DNA of 64,000 nt. It comes from Prorocentrum cordatum (Eukaryota > Sar > Dinophyceae > Prorocentrales > Prorocentraceae). Positions 22,831 through 32,799 of the stretch are shown piece after piece. The position numbers were made by a program, and so were the translations under genes. The notes under the pieces were generated by a model. That model was given only the letters and a program-made list of their open reading frames with translations. It ran no database searches and was not told the DNA's origin. The DNA is taken from assembly GCA_963575745.1 (NCBI GenBank), contig CAUYUJ010017638.1, forward strand, positions 170,001-234,000. Direction: 5' to 3'. The first letter of the stretch is position 1. Every line of letters begins with the position of its first letter.

Positions 22831-22984
22831 GGACAGGCCCAAGCTGGGCCACAGAGCGGGAGCGGGAGGCCCCAGGGCGCTCGACGACGGCCCAGCTTGC
22901 CTGGGTTTCCCCCCTCCCGTCCCTCCTTCCCTCCCGCCCCCTTGTCTCCATGCCCTCCTCTGTCTCCTCTTCCCCCCCTCAACC

Positions 22985-23480
22985 CTCAGCTTTCGTGCTC
23001 CTCCCTCCTCTCCTGGGACGGCCCCGCCAGTGCGCTGGACAGGCCCCGCCAGAGCGAGCGGGGCATCGCTATACCTCATCATTTCACAAGCTGCTGTGCC
23101 CCTCCCACCCCTCAAGGGCGGCCCCGGCACAGCGAGATGGGTGTTGCTATACCATATACAGTCCCTGTTCTTTCTTGTCTTCACACCACACCCGAGATAG
23201 CCCTTTCAGAGCGCACGGGGTGTGGTTGGACCGTCATTTTCCTCAGGTTTCGTGCTCCTCCCTCCCCTCCTGAGCAAGCCCCGCCAAAGCGCCAGGGACC
23301 CCCCCGCCAGAGAGAGCAGGGCACACACACACACACCATCTTCTTTCACGCGGTTCTTGCTCCTCCCACCCTTGCAGGGCGGACCCGCCCGAGCGAGGGG
23401 TGTGGCTATACTATGTAATTTCTCAGGTTTCGTGCCCCTCCCTCAACCCTTGAAAGGCCTCGCCAGAGCGCCAAGAAGGT
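22985..23480. repeat. Degenerate tandem repeat of about 100 bp
   Basis: About five units recognisable by TTTCGTGCTCCTCCCTCC, CCCCGCCAGAGCG and TGGCTATACTAT-like phrases. Not coding. Confidence 0.6.
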
Positions 23481-23499
23481 TCCGCCAGAGGCCCTGTCA

Positions 23500-24000
23500 G
23501 AGCTCCAGGCATCCCCATACAGGGAACTTGCCAGGCAAATCATTGAGCATCCCCCGTGAGCTCGAACCTTCTGATCCCCCGTGAGCCCTCACAAACAAGC
23601 TTCCCCATTCCCGTGGACGGACTCGACAAAAACTGATTGCAGAGGATGGCACTGATGACCGGGACATGTGCGCGCGCCCTCTGCAGATGCCCCACAGCTG
23701 CGAGCTATGAAAACGAGAAGGCTAGAGCACAAGGAAGAGAAAACGAAAGCAACGCGCTGCCGCGCGCGCACAGCGCGGCCCCGAGCCAACCCCAACATCA
23801 GGAGCCGGCGGATGTCTGCGTGATCGGGCATGGGGAGACCGAACAAATGTGCAGAAACATTTGCTGTCACGGCGGGGCAGAGCGGAAGTGAGAGTGGAGG
23901 GAGAACGCAGTTCGATAAACCAAACAAGGCCCGCGTTCTGACTACGCGTTTTTTTGCGTCGATGGCATGTGGCCGCAGCGGGGCTTACAGCGGCACCCGT
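23500..24000. other. No gene seen
   Basis: Mixed sequence; short frames only. Confidence 0.4.
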
Positions 24001-24019
24001 GGCTCATCTGCGCCCAGGG

Positions 24020-24870
24020 CCCGGGCCACGGGGGGGGCATGGGAGGACCAGGGCCTCTGGGGCCCCCCCGAGACAGCCCGAGACAGCCCCGAAACGCCAC
24101 CCGAGGGTCCCAGGAGGTCTCCAAACGTCCAAGAGGACCCAGGATCCCCGAATCGTCGCTCCAACACGCCGACGATGGCTCCAAGACAGCCTCTGGGAAC
24201 CCCCACGACGGCCCAAGAGTCCAATGGCCCCACGCCCGTCGTAAAACGTACATGTTTAGGATATTCACCGCTTCGGCGTCGACCGCGTCGAAGACGGCCC
24301 CAGGAGCCGACAAAATCGCCCCAAGACGGCCAAAGAGAGTTCCCAAAGGCATCCAAGACGGCTTCAGAGGGGCCCTCGACTATCCAGGAGGCCCCCAAGA
24401 CGGTCCCAGAGGGACCCGGGGGGCCTATGGGGCTCCCCCGAGACAGCCCGAGACAGCCCCGAAACGCCACCCGAGAGCCCCAGGAGGTCTCCAAACGTCC
24501 AGACGGACCCAGAATCCCCAAATGTCGCTCCAACGCGCGGAAGATGGCGCCAAGACGGCCTCTGGAAGCCCCCGCGACCGCCTACGAGTCCCCCAAAAGG
24601 ACTCCCAAGAGCGCCTCCGGAAGCAAAAATGGCCCCATTCCCTTTCTGTAAAACGTGCAGTTTTACGATATTCACCGCTTCGGCATCGACCGCGTAGACG
24701 GCCCCAGGAGCCGACCGGATCGCCCTAGTACGGCCAAAGAGAGTTCCAAGAGGCATCCCAGACGGCTCAAAAGGGGCCCTCGATTGCCCAGGGGGCCCCC
24801 AAGACGGTCCCAAAGGGCCCCGCGACAGCTTCCCCACACAGTCCCGAGGGGCACCCCGCCAGACATTTTG
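24020..24870. repeat. CCAAGA(GG)CC-type array, block 4 (opposite orientation)
   Basis: The reverse-complement orientation of the GGCCTCTTGGG family, arranged as two imperfect higher-order units of about 400 bp (24060-24440 and 24430-24860). Each carries CGAGACAGCCCGAGACAGCC, then a GTAAAACGT..TTTA(G/C)GATATTCACC core, then GCTTCGGC(G/A)TCGACCGCGT. Confidence 0.75.
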
Positions 24871-24902
24871 AGCCTTCCTCCCCAGACTTAGGTTCGTGAA
24901 TT

Positions 24903-24923
24903 GATTACAGGCGGTCCATCGGA
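24903..24923 (+). repeat. Target-site duplication, left copy
   Basis: A 21-bp sequence beginning GATTACAGGCGG and ending CATCGGA, repeated without a mismatch at 26523-26543. The retrogene insert starts at the next base. Confidence 0.9.
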
Positions 24924-24940
24924 AGCCATTCTGGCTCAAG
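24924..24940 (+). other. Spliced-leader remnant at the 5' end of the retrogene
   Basis: AGCCATTCTGGCTCAAG matches the last 17 bases of the dinoflagellate spliced leader (...AGCCATTTTGGCTCAAG) at 16 of 17 positions. It begins exactly where the target duplication ends, so the inserted cDNA was nearly full length, lacking only about five cap-proximal leader bases. Confidence 0.9.
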
Positions 24941-25033
24941 GCATTCGGGATCAGGCCCAGAAAAATCCTTACCGGAGTGAGTTCACACATCTTCTCATAC
25001 TTTACTTGGCACTGGTACTTGATTTGGCGAGCG

Positions 25034-26338
25034 ATGGCAGCCCACAAGGGGCTATCAGCTTTGTTCTGGTTGGTACATGTCCACGGCACGTCCACCGCGA
25101 CTTCTCTGAGGACAGAATCCAATGCTAATGCGTCGGTGGTCGGGTATTCGTACTCAGTGATCCTTAATACCCACTGCGGGGGCGGGTCCATCTACACGTG
25201 GGCTAATGGAGAAGCTGCTAACTATGGCCAGGGTTTCGTAAACGACATTCCTGGATGCAAGACGATGTGTGACAGTCATGCCGACTGCGCCGGATTTGTT
25301 CAACGCGACACAGACAACAGGTGTTCATTCTGGAAGTCCGCTCCTCTGGGATACGTCGCCCAAGGTACCTACACCCACCATCATTGCTACGAGAAGGGGG
25401 CTGCGATCACCAGTAGTCCGACGCCCAACCCGACGCCCTATCCCACGCCCTACCCCACGCCCTACCCCACGCCCTATCCCACGCCCTACCCCACGCCCTA
25501 TCCGACGGCCTTCCCCACGCCCTACCCGACGGCCTTCCCCACGCCCTACCCGACGGCCTTCCCGACGGCCTTCCCGACGGCCTACCCGACAGCGTTGCCG
25601 ACGCCTTTTCCGACTGCCTTCCCCACGGCCTTCCCCACGCCCTACCCGACGGCCTTCCCGACGGCCTTCCCGACGGCCTACCCCACGGCGTTGCCGACGC
25701 CATTTCCGACTGCCTTCCCCACGCCCTACCCGACGGCCTACCCAACGGCCTTCCCGACGCCTTTTCCGACGGCCTTCCCCACGCCCAGCCCGACGTCGAG
25801 CCCGACGTTTCCTCTGGGCTGGCCGACGCCATCCCCGACGTTTCTTCCTGGAGCTCCCATGGCGGGCGGAGCTGGCGGCGTGGCTGCCACGGGCGATCCC
25901 CACCTACAGAACGTTCTCGGTCAGCGATTTGATTTGATGAAGCCGGGCAATCATATTCTGGTGAACATCCCTCGCGGAAGGCAGACGCGCGTATTGCTTC
26001 GCGTTGAGGCGGATGCGCGCCGACTGGGTGGACATTGCGCGGACATGTACTTTCAACAGGTGAACGTCACAGGGTCTTGGGCAGAGGCCAAGCAAGCTGG
26101 AGGGTACCACTACGACGTATCACAAAGTGCAGTCGAGACTCCACAGTGGGCTGAGCTCGGTGCTGTTCAGCTGAAAGTCGTTCATGGACGTACGGACAGT
26201 GGACTCCAGTATCTGAATGTGTACGTGAAACATTTAGGGCGAGCAGGTTTTGCCGTCGGAGGCCTGCTGGGGGAAGACGACCACACGGAGGCCGCGACGC
26301 CTCCGCCGGTCTGTGCCAGTGCTACGTCTCTTCTGTGA
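25034..26338 (+). CDS. Secreted PAN/Apple-like, PT-repeat, VWD-like protein (retrogene)
   Basis: 434 codons from ATG (context GCGATGG) to TGA. I start here rather than at the upstream in-frame GTG (24977) because GTG is not a usual nuclear start and the ATG opens a signal-peptide-like N-terminus ([20 protein letters not shown]). Residues about 45-120 hold six cysteines in a PAN/Apple-like pattern ([15 protein letters not shown] ... RCSFW). About 125-275 is a low-complexity spacer of PTPYPT/PTAFPT repeats. From about 287, [16 protein letters not shown] starts a von Willebrand factor D-like domain, ending near [13 protein letters not shown]. The likely product is a secreted or cell-surface adhesive protein. 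No internal stop or frameshift, so the copy may be young or functional; whether it is transcribed cannot be seen. Confidence 0.85.
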   Translation: MAAHKGLSALFWLVHVHGTSTATSLRTESNANASVVGYSYSVILNTHCGGGSIYTWANGEAANYGQGFVNDIPGCKTMCDSHADCAGFVQRDTDNRCSFWKSAPLGYVAQGTYTHHHCYEKGAAITSSPTPNPTPYPTPYPTPYPTPYPTPYPTPYPTAFPTPYPTAFPTPYPTAFPTAFPTAYPTALPTPFPTAFPTAFPTPYPTAFPTAFPTAYPTALPTPFPTAFPTPYPTAYPTAFPTPFPTAFPTPSPTSSPTFPLGWPTPSPTFLPGAPMAGGAGGVAATGDPHLQNVLGQRFDLMKPGNHILVNIPRGRQTRVLLRVEADARRLGGHCADMYFQQVNVTGSWAEAKQAGGYHYDVSQSAVETPQWAELGAVQLKVVHGRTDSGLQYLNVYVKHLGRAGFAVGGLLGEDDHTEAATPPPVCASATSLL

Positions 26339-26509
26339 GCGCAGGCGAGCAACAGGGCTCCCCCTTCCGCGTCGTCAGTTGCAAAAGCCGTTTTCGAGTG
26401 ACCATGCGGCAGAAGGTCGCTTTAAATAAGGCGATTGGCAAATGGCGCACCCTATTCTGGACAGGGCGCGCTCTTTCTGTGGTAACAAACGTGACTGTGC
26501 AGGCCAGCG

Positions 26510-26522
26510 AAAAAAAAAAAAA
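26510..26522 (+). other. Poly(A) tail of the retrogene
   Basis: Thirteen A directly before the right target duplication, following ...GGCCAGCG. No AATAAA is seen upstream, as usual for dinoflagellates. Confidence 0.9.
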
Positions 26523-26543
26523 GATTACAGGCGGTCCATCGGA
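26523..26543 (+). repeat. Target-site duplication, right copy
   Basis: Identical to 24903-24923 over 21 bp; the sequences diverge on both outer sides as expected. Confidence 0.9.
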
Positions 26544-27279
26544 GAACCTGCCGAAATCTTCAAAACATCTTCGGCCGGAAACTCAAACTCCCTAAAAATG
26601 TTAAATAATCTTGAATGGGAATCTCAAAATCCAAGACAGCCTGACAAAATCTGAAACACAAAACCTGGGGAAAACTCAAATTTGGAAGAAACTACAGAAA
26701 ATCTTGAAGCCGAGCCCACAAACGACTTAAAAACAACTGAAGCTTACACCCGGGAAAAAACTCAAACCTGGAAGGTTGTTTTTTTTTGAGTTTTCCAAGA
26801 GTTTTTGGATTTTTCCCAGAGTTTCCCATCGTTTTTTTGCAGTTTTCAAGCGTTTAGAGTTTTGCCGGATTTTTTCAAAAACAAAACTATAAAGTTTTCA
26901 GTCGTTTAGAGTTTTGCCAGTTTTTGTTCGCAGTTTTTGTTATAGAATTGTTTCAGAGTTTTTTTCCAGGGAGGTTGTCCAGAGTTTTTTCCATTGTTTT
27001 TACCAGAGTTTTTTTTCCCCAGGTTTCGGGTTAGGGATTTGCTGGAGTTTTTCTTTTGGTTTGTGTTTTGTCCCCGGTTTGAGCTTCAGGTTTTTTCTAT
27101 GGTTTTGTGGGTTTGAGTTATTCGCAGGTTCGTTTTTAAGTTTTTTTCAGGGCGTCGACCTCCCCAGGTTTTGGTTTCAAGATTTTCTGGTGTTTTTCTT
27201 TGGTTTGGGTTTTTTGGCCCGAAGTGGTCGTGGACCGCCTGTAGTCGCAACTCACGAACCTAACCCCAGACAGCACCCC

Positions 27280-27370
27280 GGAGACCCCAAGAAACTTCAA
27301 GAGCCCCCGAAAAAACCCAAGCGGGCCCCAAGGGGCCGCCAGGAAACCCCAAGAGGCTCCCAAGAGCCAT
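27280..27370. repeat. CCCCAAGA-type array, block 5
   Basis: About 90 bp of CCAAGAAACTTCAAGAGCCC-like units directly outside the right TIR of the foldback element; the left TIR is bordered by the same kind of array (24020-24870), so the element inserted into it. Confidence 0.6.
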
Positions 27371-27399
27371 CTCCTCAGACGACCTGAGGTATTCTGGCC

Positions 27400-28280
27400 G
27401 ATCCCGAAGCTTCCGGACAACTCTCGGCATCCTGACGCCCCCAACGGGCCTTGGGACCGTCAAACATTCAGGACGAAACTCCGGGCCTGTGGAAGTTGTC
27501 TGGACCTCGGGGCCACCGAGAGACCCCGCATTGAAACAATCACGATATCGGAATTTTTGGTCAGGATGACAAGCCGGTCCCGTGGAGGGGGCCGGACTTC
27601 CAGGAGCCGACGTGAAGCGAAAAAATTACGGCGCCGGAAGACCAGGCATCCCTCCCTCCTCTCCCCCTTCCCCCCAGACCTCGTGGGCGGCCGAGAGGGG
27701 GGTGATGACTGGGGGGGGGATATCATGGCGAGGGCCATGATATCTCCCCAGATCTCATGGCGCCTCTTCTCAGTTCATTACGTCCCTGGCCTCCCCTTGG
27801 GCGGCGCACATGCCGCCGGCCATGATTTGCGCCCCCCCTCTTGGACGCCCCCCTCTTCGCCGCCCCCGAAGACCCCCTCGCGCCATCAAAGGATCACAAC
27901 GGGAGGTTTGCGGCCGTTTGCGACCACCGGTGGCCTTCAGCTGGCTCCGGTGGCCTTCAATACGCACGCGATCTTGGAGAACTGAAATGGTGGGCATACC
28001 ATGGGCAGCATCGTGCTCGATCTGGGACGGCTGAGATGGTGAGAGTCCCGTGGCCCTCTCACACGTGCGGGACGTGGGAGGGCTGAACCTCCCAGTCTCC
28101 TATGGCCCTGCCACGCGTTCGTGACCAGCTGGCATTTTGAGAACCACAAGGCTCTGCCTCCCAAGCCGGCTGTCGAACCTGAGCGGAGCTGGGCGTTCAC
28201 AGGCTTCTTGTCTCCCTTTTGAGGTACAGTGTGGAAGCTGTTGGGGAGCATTGCATTATTGGATCGCCACCCCAAACAAC
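27400..28280. other. No gene; dispersed-repeat fragments
   Basis: 27747-27853 shares a block with 18459-18540 (CCCCAGATCTCATGGCGCC, then CGTCCCTGGCC). 27490-27640 weakly resembles the palindrome-core family. No exon recognised. Confidence 0.45.
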
Positions 28281-28289
28281 GAGGTTAAG

Positions 28290-28890
28290 GATTCGGTGGT
28301 GAGGGATGTACGTAGTTTCACCTTCTTGCATGATACCCCCATGCACCATGGAGGAAGGATATGGTAGCGAGTTAGAGCTAGGCCACATCAATAATGTAAG
28401 TTTACATTCTTACCGCGCTCTTCCGACGCTGTTCATGTGAGGCGCGGTAGTGCCTGAAAGGCGGACACATAAATAATGCAAGTTTTCAGTCTTGCCTCGT
28501 CCCCCCACACCCCGTGCAGGAGGGAGAGGGCAGTGGGTCGAAGAACGAACAAGTCAAGCATACACTTTCACATTCTTCCCACGCCCCCCAGACTCCATGG
28601 AGGGGTGGGGTAGTGGGTCGAAGCACGAACAAGTAATAATGCAGACTTGCATTCTTGCTTCACCCCCAATCCCCCGCTGGGGAGGGACAGGGTGGCACGT
28701 CGAAGGGCGGACAAACCAATATTGCGCGTTTGCATATCTGCTTCGGCGCCCAAGCCCCGTGGAGAAGGGATGGGGTAGGGGTCAAACAGCGCGCAGCGTA
28801 TGCATGTAAGTTTACATTATTGCTTCAGCCCGTTGAACCCTGTTTGGGAGGGATGGGGTAGCCGGTCGACGGACGAACAAGTTTAGAAAT
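28290..28890. repeat. Tandem repeat of about 88 bp, locus 1
   Basis: About six to seven units, each with ATGCAAGTTTGCATTCTTGC-like text (itself palindromic), a C-tract, GGAGGGANGGGGTAG and GTCGAAGNACGAACAAG. A second array lies at 30700-31095. Confidence 0.75.
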
Positions 28891-28989
28891 CAGGTGAGCT
28901 TTGTATCCTTTCAGCTGTGCTGACTGGGGTGCTGTTGTGGTAGAGGCTAGTGCCGGCCGAAAGAAATTAAAGCAGAAACTCCTCAAAAA

Positions 28990-29295
28990 CATTTGGTGGT
29001 CCGCCCCGTTTCGTCTGAGACCTCCTCCAATTTCTTAGCTCCCAGATGCCTCGCGGGAGGTGTTCCAGCCAGTTCCGCCTGAGACATCCGCGAAACTCTG
29101 AGATCCGAGATGTCTCGCGAGATGTGGTCCGGCCGGTTTCGCTTGAGACATCCTCGAAACTCTGGGCTCCGAGATGCCGCGCGAGAGGTGGTCAGGCTGG
29201 CTTCGCTTGAGACATCTTCACAGATCTCTGCGCTCCCAGATGCCGCGCGAGAGGTGGTCCGGCCCGTTTCGCCTCAGAGGGCTCCGAGCCAGCTC
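28990..29295. repeat. Tandem repeat of about 68 bp, four units
   Basis: Units read GAGACATCCTCGAAACTCTG, CGCTCCGAGATGCCGCGCG, AGAGGTGGTCCGGCCGGTTTC. Four copies with moderate divergence. Confidence 0.75.
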
Positions 29296-29299
29296 TCGG

Positions 29300-30695
29300 C
29301 GACGTGGGATTCGTCAGAGCGGGCTGGCTTCTCTCGCACTCTCTCTCGGCTTCTCTCGTCTGGGCAGGGGGCGTACTTTCTTAGGGGGCTGTGCACTCGG
29401 GAGAGGGGCTTCTGCGGGGTCGCGGGTCTCGGTTCGTCTTCCTCGTTCGTTCCTCGTGCGTTTTGCTGGATTCGACTCGCGCGCAGGCGCCCTGTTCCAA
29501 GGGTCGGGCATATGTTGCCAGCGCGGGAGGCCCCGCCTTGGACTTAGAGGCAAAACAGTTCCTTCCCGACTCCATCCCCAGCCACGGGGTCAGAGAGTAA
29601 GCAGAAGCAGGAGTGTCGAGGAGCACCTCTCCGCAATCTCTAACGCGCTGGGCCTGGGTCAAGTTGTTTTGGGCTGGGCTGCTTCTGTCTGCGCCTGTCC
29701 ACTCGTGGGGCCGTCCTTGGGGTCTTTCGAGCCCTCGCTTCCAGGCTCTCTGGGCTGTTCCCTGAAACCTCGTTGGAAACCACCATGGCTTTACAAAATG
29801 CTGTTTGGGGATAGTGAGCTTGGAGCGCAGTGTTCCCAAATGTGTTATTCCCACGCGCGGTGGGCGGAGGCTTCCGAGCCCGCGGCTGCCTCGGCGCGTC
29901 GCGAATTTCATTTCGACGCGCCGAATCGGCCAAGGCCGTCGCGCGCGCGGCGCTCCGCCCGCATCGCGCATTGGTTCTCTCCCCCGCGCGGCCTCTGCCA
30001 GTGCCGCAGCGCGCGCGGCGGCCCGCCAGCTCCCTTATCCATTGCGCATGCGGCCCAGGGCCGTTGCGGCGTCCAGCGAGCCCGCTTCGCAAGCGCGGGG
30101 CAAGGGGCCTGGGGGCCGCCGTTCGCACCCCGCCCCTCCCGCGCCCTGGCTCTGGACGCTGGCGCGTGCATTCTCGTTTCCTTAAAGCATGTTAGTTCTG
30201 CTCTCTAGGGCCTCTCATCGTATTGTTATGTGTTCTCTCTGGGCCGTTGCAGGATCTTCATATTTCCCATTGGCTCTCCCGCAGAACCCTTGCCTGCCCT
30301 CCTTCGCCAACCGAATGTTCATGATTTCGATTTCGTGGACCCCGCCTCGGATCTGTGTATTTCCTGCGTGGGCGCGGCGCAGAATCCCCATCCTATCTAT
30401 CAGTGCCCACTGCAAAACTTCTTATTGCCTCGCCGAGGGGGCCACTGCACTGCGACGCGGGAAGCGCCGTCAGAGCAGCTCCTGGCGTCGCGGCAAATTG
30501 CTTGCCGAGGCATCCGCCCCGCGCAATTTGACTTGAAATCTGCCTTCGAACTGCTTTGCGCGGACAGCAGTGCCCCGCTGCTCGCGGGAAGGATGCAGAC
30601 CCCCGTGGGACTTGCAATGCGCTCCGACTATACCTTTCACGTCGACCGTCGCCCTCACATTCGGTGGATGATGGATACGGTCGTCGATCGAATCT
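29300..30695. other. No gene recognised
   Basis: GC-rich sequence with long overlapping frames on both strands. A frame around 30490-30670 is protein-like for about 50 residues, but lacks clear GC3 bias, borders or homology that I recognise. Confidence 0.4.
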
Positions 30696-30699
30696 TGGG

Positions 30700-31095
30700 T
30701 GCCTTAAGAATGCAAGTTTGCATTTTTGCCGTGACCCCCACAACACGAACCACTAGGAGGAATTCTATGGTAGTAGGTATAGCATACATCTTACACATTA
30801 AGAATGCAAGGTTAGTTACTTGCCTTGCCCCTTACTCCCGCGGAGGATGAGTAATTGGACAGTGGGGCGAAGGTCGGACAAATCAACATGCTTGCAGTGT
30901 TGTCTCACCCCCCCGAACCTCGTGGAGGAGGGGGAAGACTCGTGGGCCGAAAACGGGCGAGTCAATAAGGTTCGGCTCACATTTTCCTCGCAGCGCCGAG
31001 CTCCTGTTGAGGGGCGTGTCAACGGACGAACACATGAATACTGCAACTTTGCATTCTTGCTTCGTTCGCCCCACCTGTAATAGGAAGGGGGATAG
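30700..31095. repeat. Tandem repeat of about 88 bp, locus 2
   Basis: Four to five diverged units of the family at 28290-28890 (AAGAATGCAAGTTTGCATTT..., GTGGAGGAGGG, GGACGAACACATGAATA). Confidence 0.65.
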
Positions 31096-31099
31096 GGTA

Positions 31100-31350
31100 G
31101 CGAGTTCAAGGGTTCTCAAAAAAACCGCCAAAAGCCACCCGAAGATGGACGCCCCCATGCCTCCTCCTCTTTCGCCTTCCTCCTCCTCCTCCTCCTGTTT
31201 TTGATGATGTTGATAATGCGTATGGTCATGATCGTTCGTATGATGGCGAATATAAGTATGATGAGGAATATGAAGGTTACGTTTGAAATCGAGAGGTGGG
31301 TGAGGATAGGTACGACATATGATAGACCGCGCTCGTGGGGCCCGACAGAC
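31100..31350. other. No gene seen
   Basis: Short CCT-rich patch and lower-GC sequence. Confidence 0.4.
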
Positions 31351-31354
31351 TAGA

Positions 31355-31760
31355 AGGGGGGCCCCAGCTTGAAGCTACCCTTCCCCCTTCCCTGCTAAAG
31401 GGGGGGGGCTTCGGACCCCCCCCCCCTCCCCCCCTTTTCGTGGTCCCGGAAAAGGGGGGGCTTCCAAGCTACCCCCCCCCCCTCCCTCCCTTTAATTGAG
31501 CCGGGGTGAGCCACCCCCCCTTTGAAAGGGGGGGGGGCTTCGGAAGCTACCCCCCCCTCCCCCTCTTTTCGTGGCTGGAAAAGGGGGGGGGGCTTCCAAG
31601 CTACCCCCCCCCCTCCCTCCTTTTAATGGAGCTGGGGTGAGCCACCCCCCCCTTTGAAAGGGGGGGGCTTTGGAAGCCCCCCCCCCTCCCTCCCTTGGTG
31701 CAAAAAGGGGGGGCTTGAAGCCCCCCCCCCCTTCCCCCCTTTGGCCGCCCAGCTCCCGGA
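31355..31760. repeat. G-tract/C-tract array, locus 1
   Basis: Alternating runs of 7-10 G and 7-10 C with GCTTC(C/G)(A/G)AAGCTACC linkers, unit about 65-75 bp. The same family occurs at 34370-34865. Potential G-quadruplex and hairpin former. Confidence 0.8.
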
Positions 31761-31854
31761 GCCATCGCCCTCCCTTTCGCCTCCATTTATTCCCGCCCCT
31801 CTCCCTCCTCCTCTTCTTCCTTTTGCCTCCTCCTCTTCCTCGTCCTCCTCATCC

Positions 31855-32460
<606 letters not shown>

Positions 32461-32799
32461 TCAAGGACTGCCTCATATGAGGCTACGGCCTCCTGCGCAG
32501 GCCGGTAACGGCCCGACCCGCCCTCGCCAGCGGGACGTCTCCGCGCGTCGTTCGTTCGTTCGTTCGTCCCTCCGCCTCCCCCATCCTCCGCCTCCTCCTT
32601 CCCCAGCTGGCCGCCGTCTTACACGAACACTGCCAAACCCGACGGGCTGGCGTTTTCCGAATTACACTTCGTGCAACTTTCGGGGGGAATCGTATTTTTC
32701 CCAACCCTCCTTGGTTGGGCATTCGTTTTGAATAGAGCAGGGCGGTCTCCACTTCCTCCTTCCCGTCCCGTCTCCCTCTTGCCTCCTCCTGTCTTGCCT

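Larger units (their letters stand above)
24924..26522 (+). mobile_element. Processed SL-retrogene (complete cDNA insertion)
   Basis: The order is 5' SL remnant, 5' UTR of about 93 bp, one uninterrupted 434-codon frame, 3' UTR of about 170 bp, a 13-A tail (26510-26522), all between perfect 21-bp direct repeats. This is the structure of an mRNA that was trans-spliced, polyadenylated, reverse-transcribed and inserted by target-primed reverse transcription. SL relics in recycled cDNAs are an established dinoflagellate phenomenon; a copy with every junction preserved is unusual. Confidence 0.93.
24888..27263. mobile_element. Foldback element with ~36-bp TIRs, carrying a nested retrogene
   Basis: The left end (24888-24923) reads TTAGGTTCGTGAATTGATTA then CAGGCGGTCCATCGG. 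The right end (27229-27263) is its near inverse: GGACCGCCTGTAGTC, GCAACTCACGAACCTAA. Inside, an A-rich left arm (26545-26780) and a T-rich right arm (26781-27200) are partly complementary, for example AAACCTGGGGAAAACTC at 26661 against GAGTTTTTTTTCCCCAGGTT at 27006. Without the retrogene and its duplicated target the element would be about 750 bp. It has no coding capacity. Confidence 0.7.

Noticed and set aside
24977-25033. Upstream GTG start giving a 453-aa version of the retrogene protein
   Set aside because: GTG is not a usual nuclear start and the extra 19 residues disrupt the signal-peptide-like N-terminus; ATG at 25034 has good context.
30230-30850. 206-aa plus-strand protein
   Set aside because: Only about 50 residues look protein-like, third-position bias is weak, and the end runs into the 88-bp repeat.
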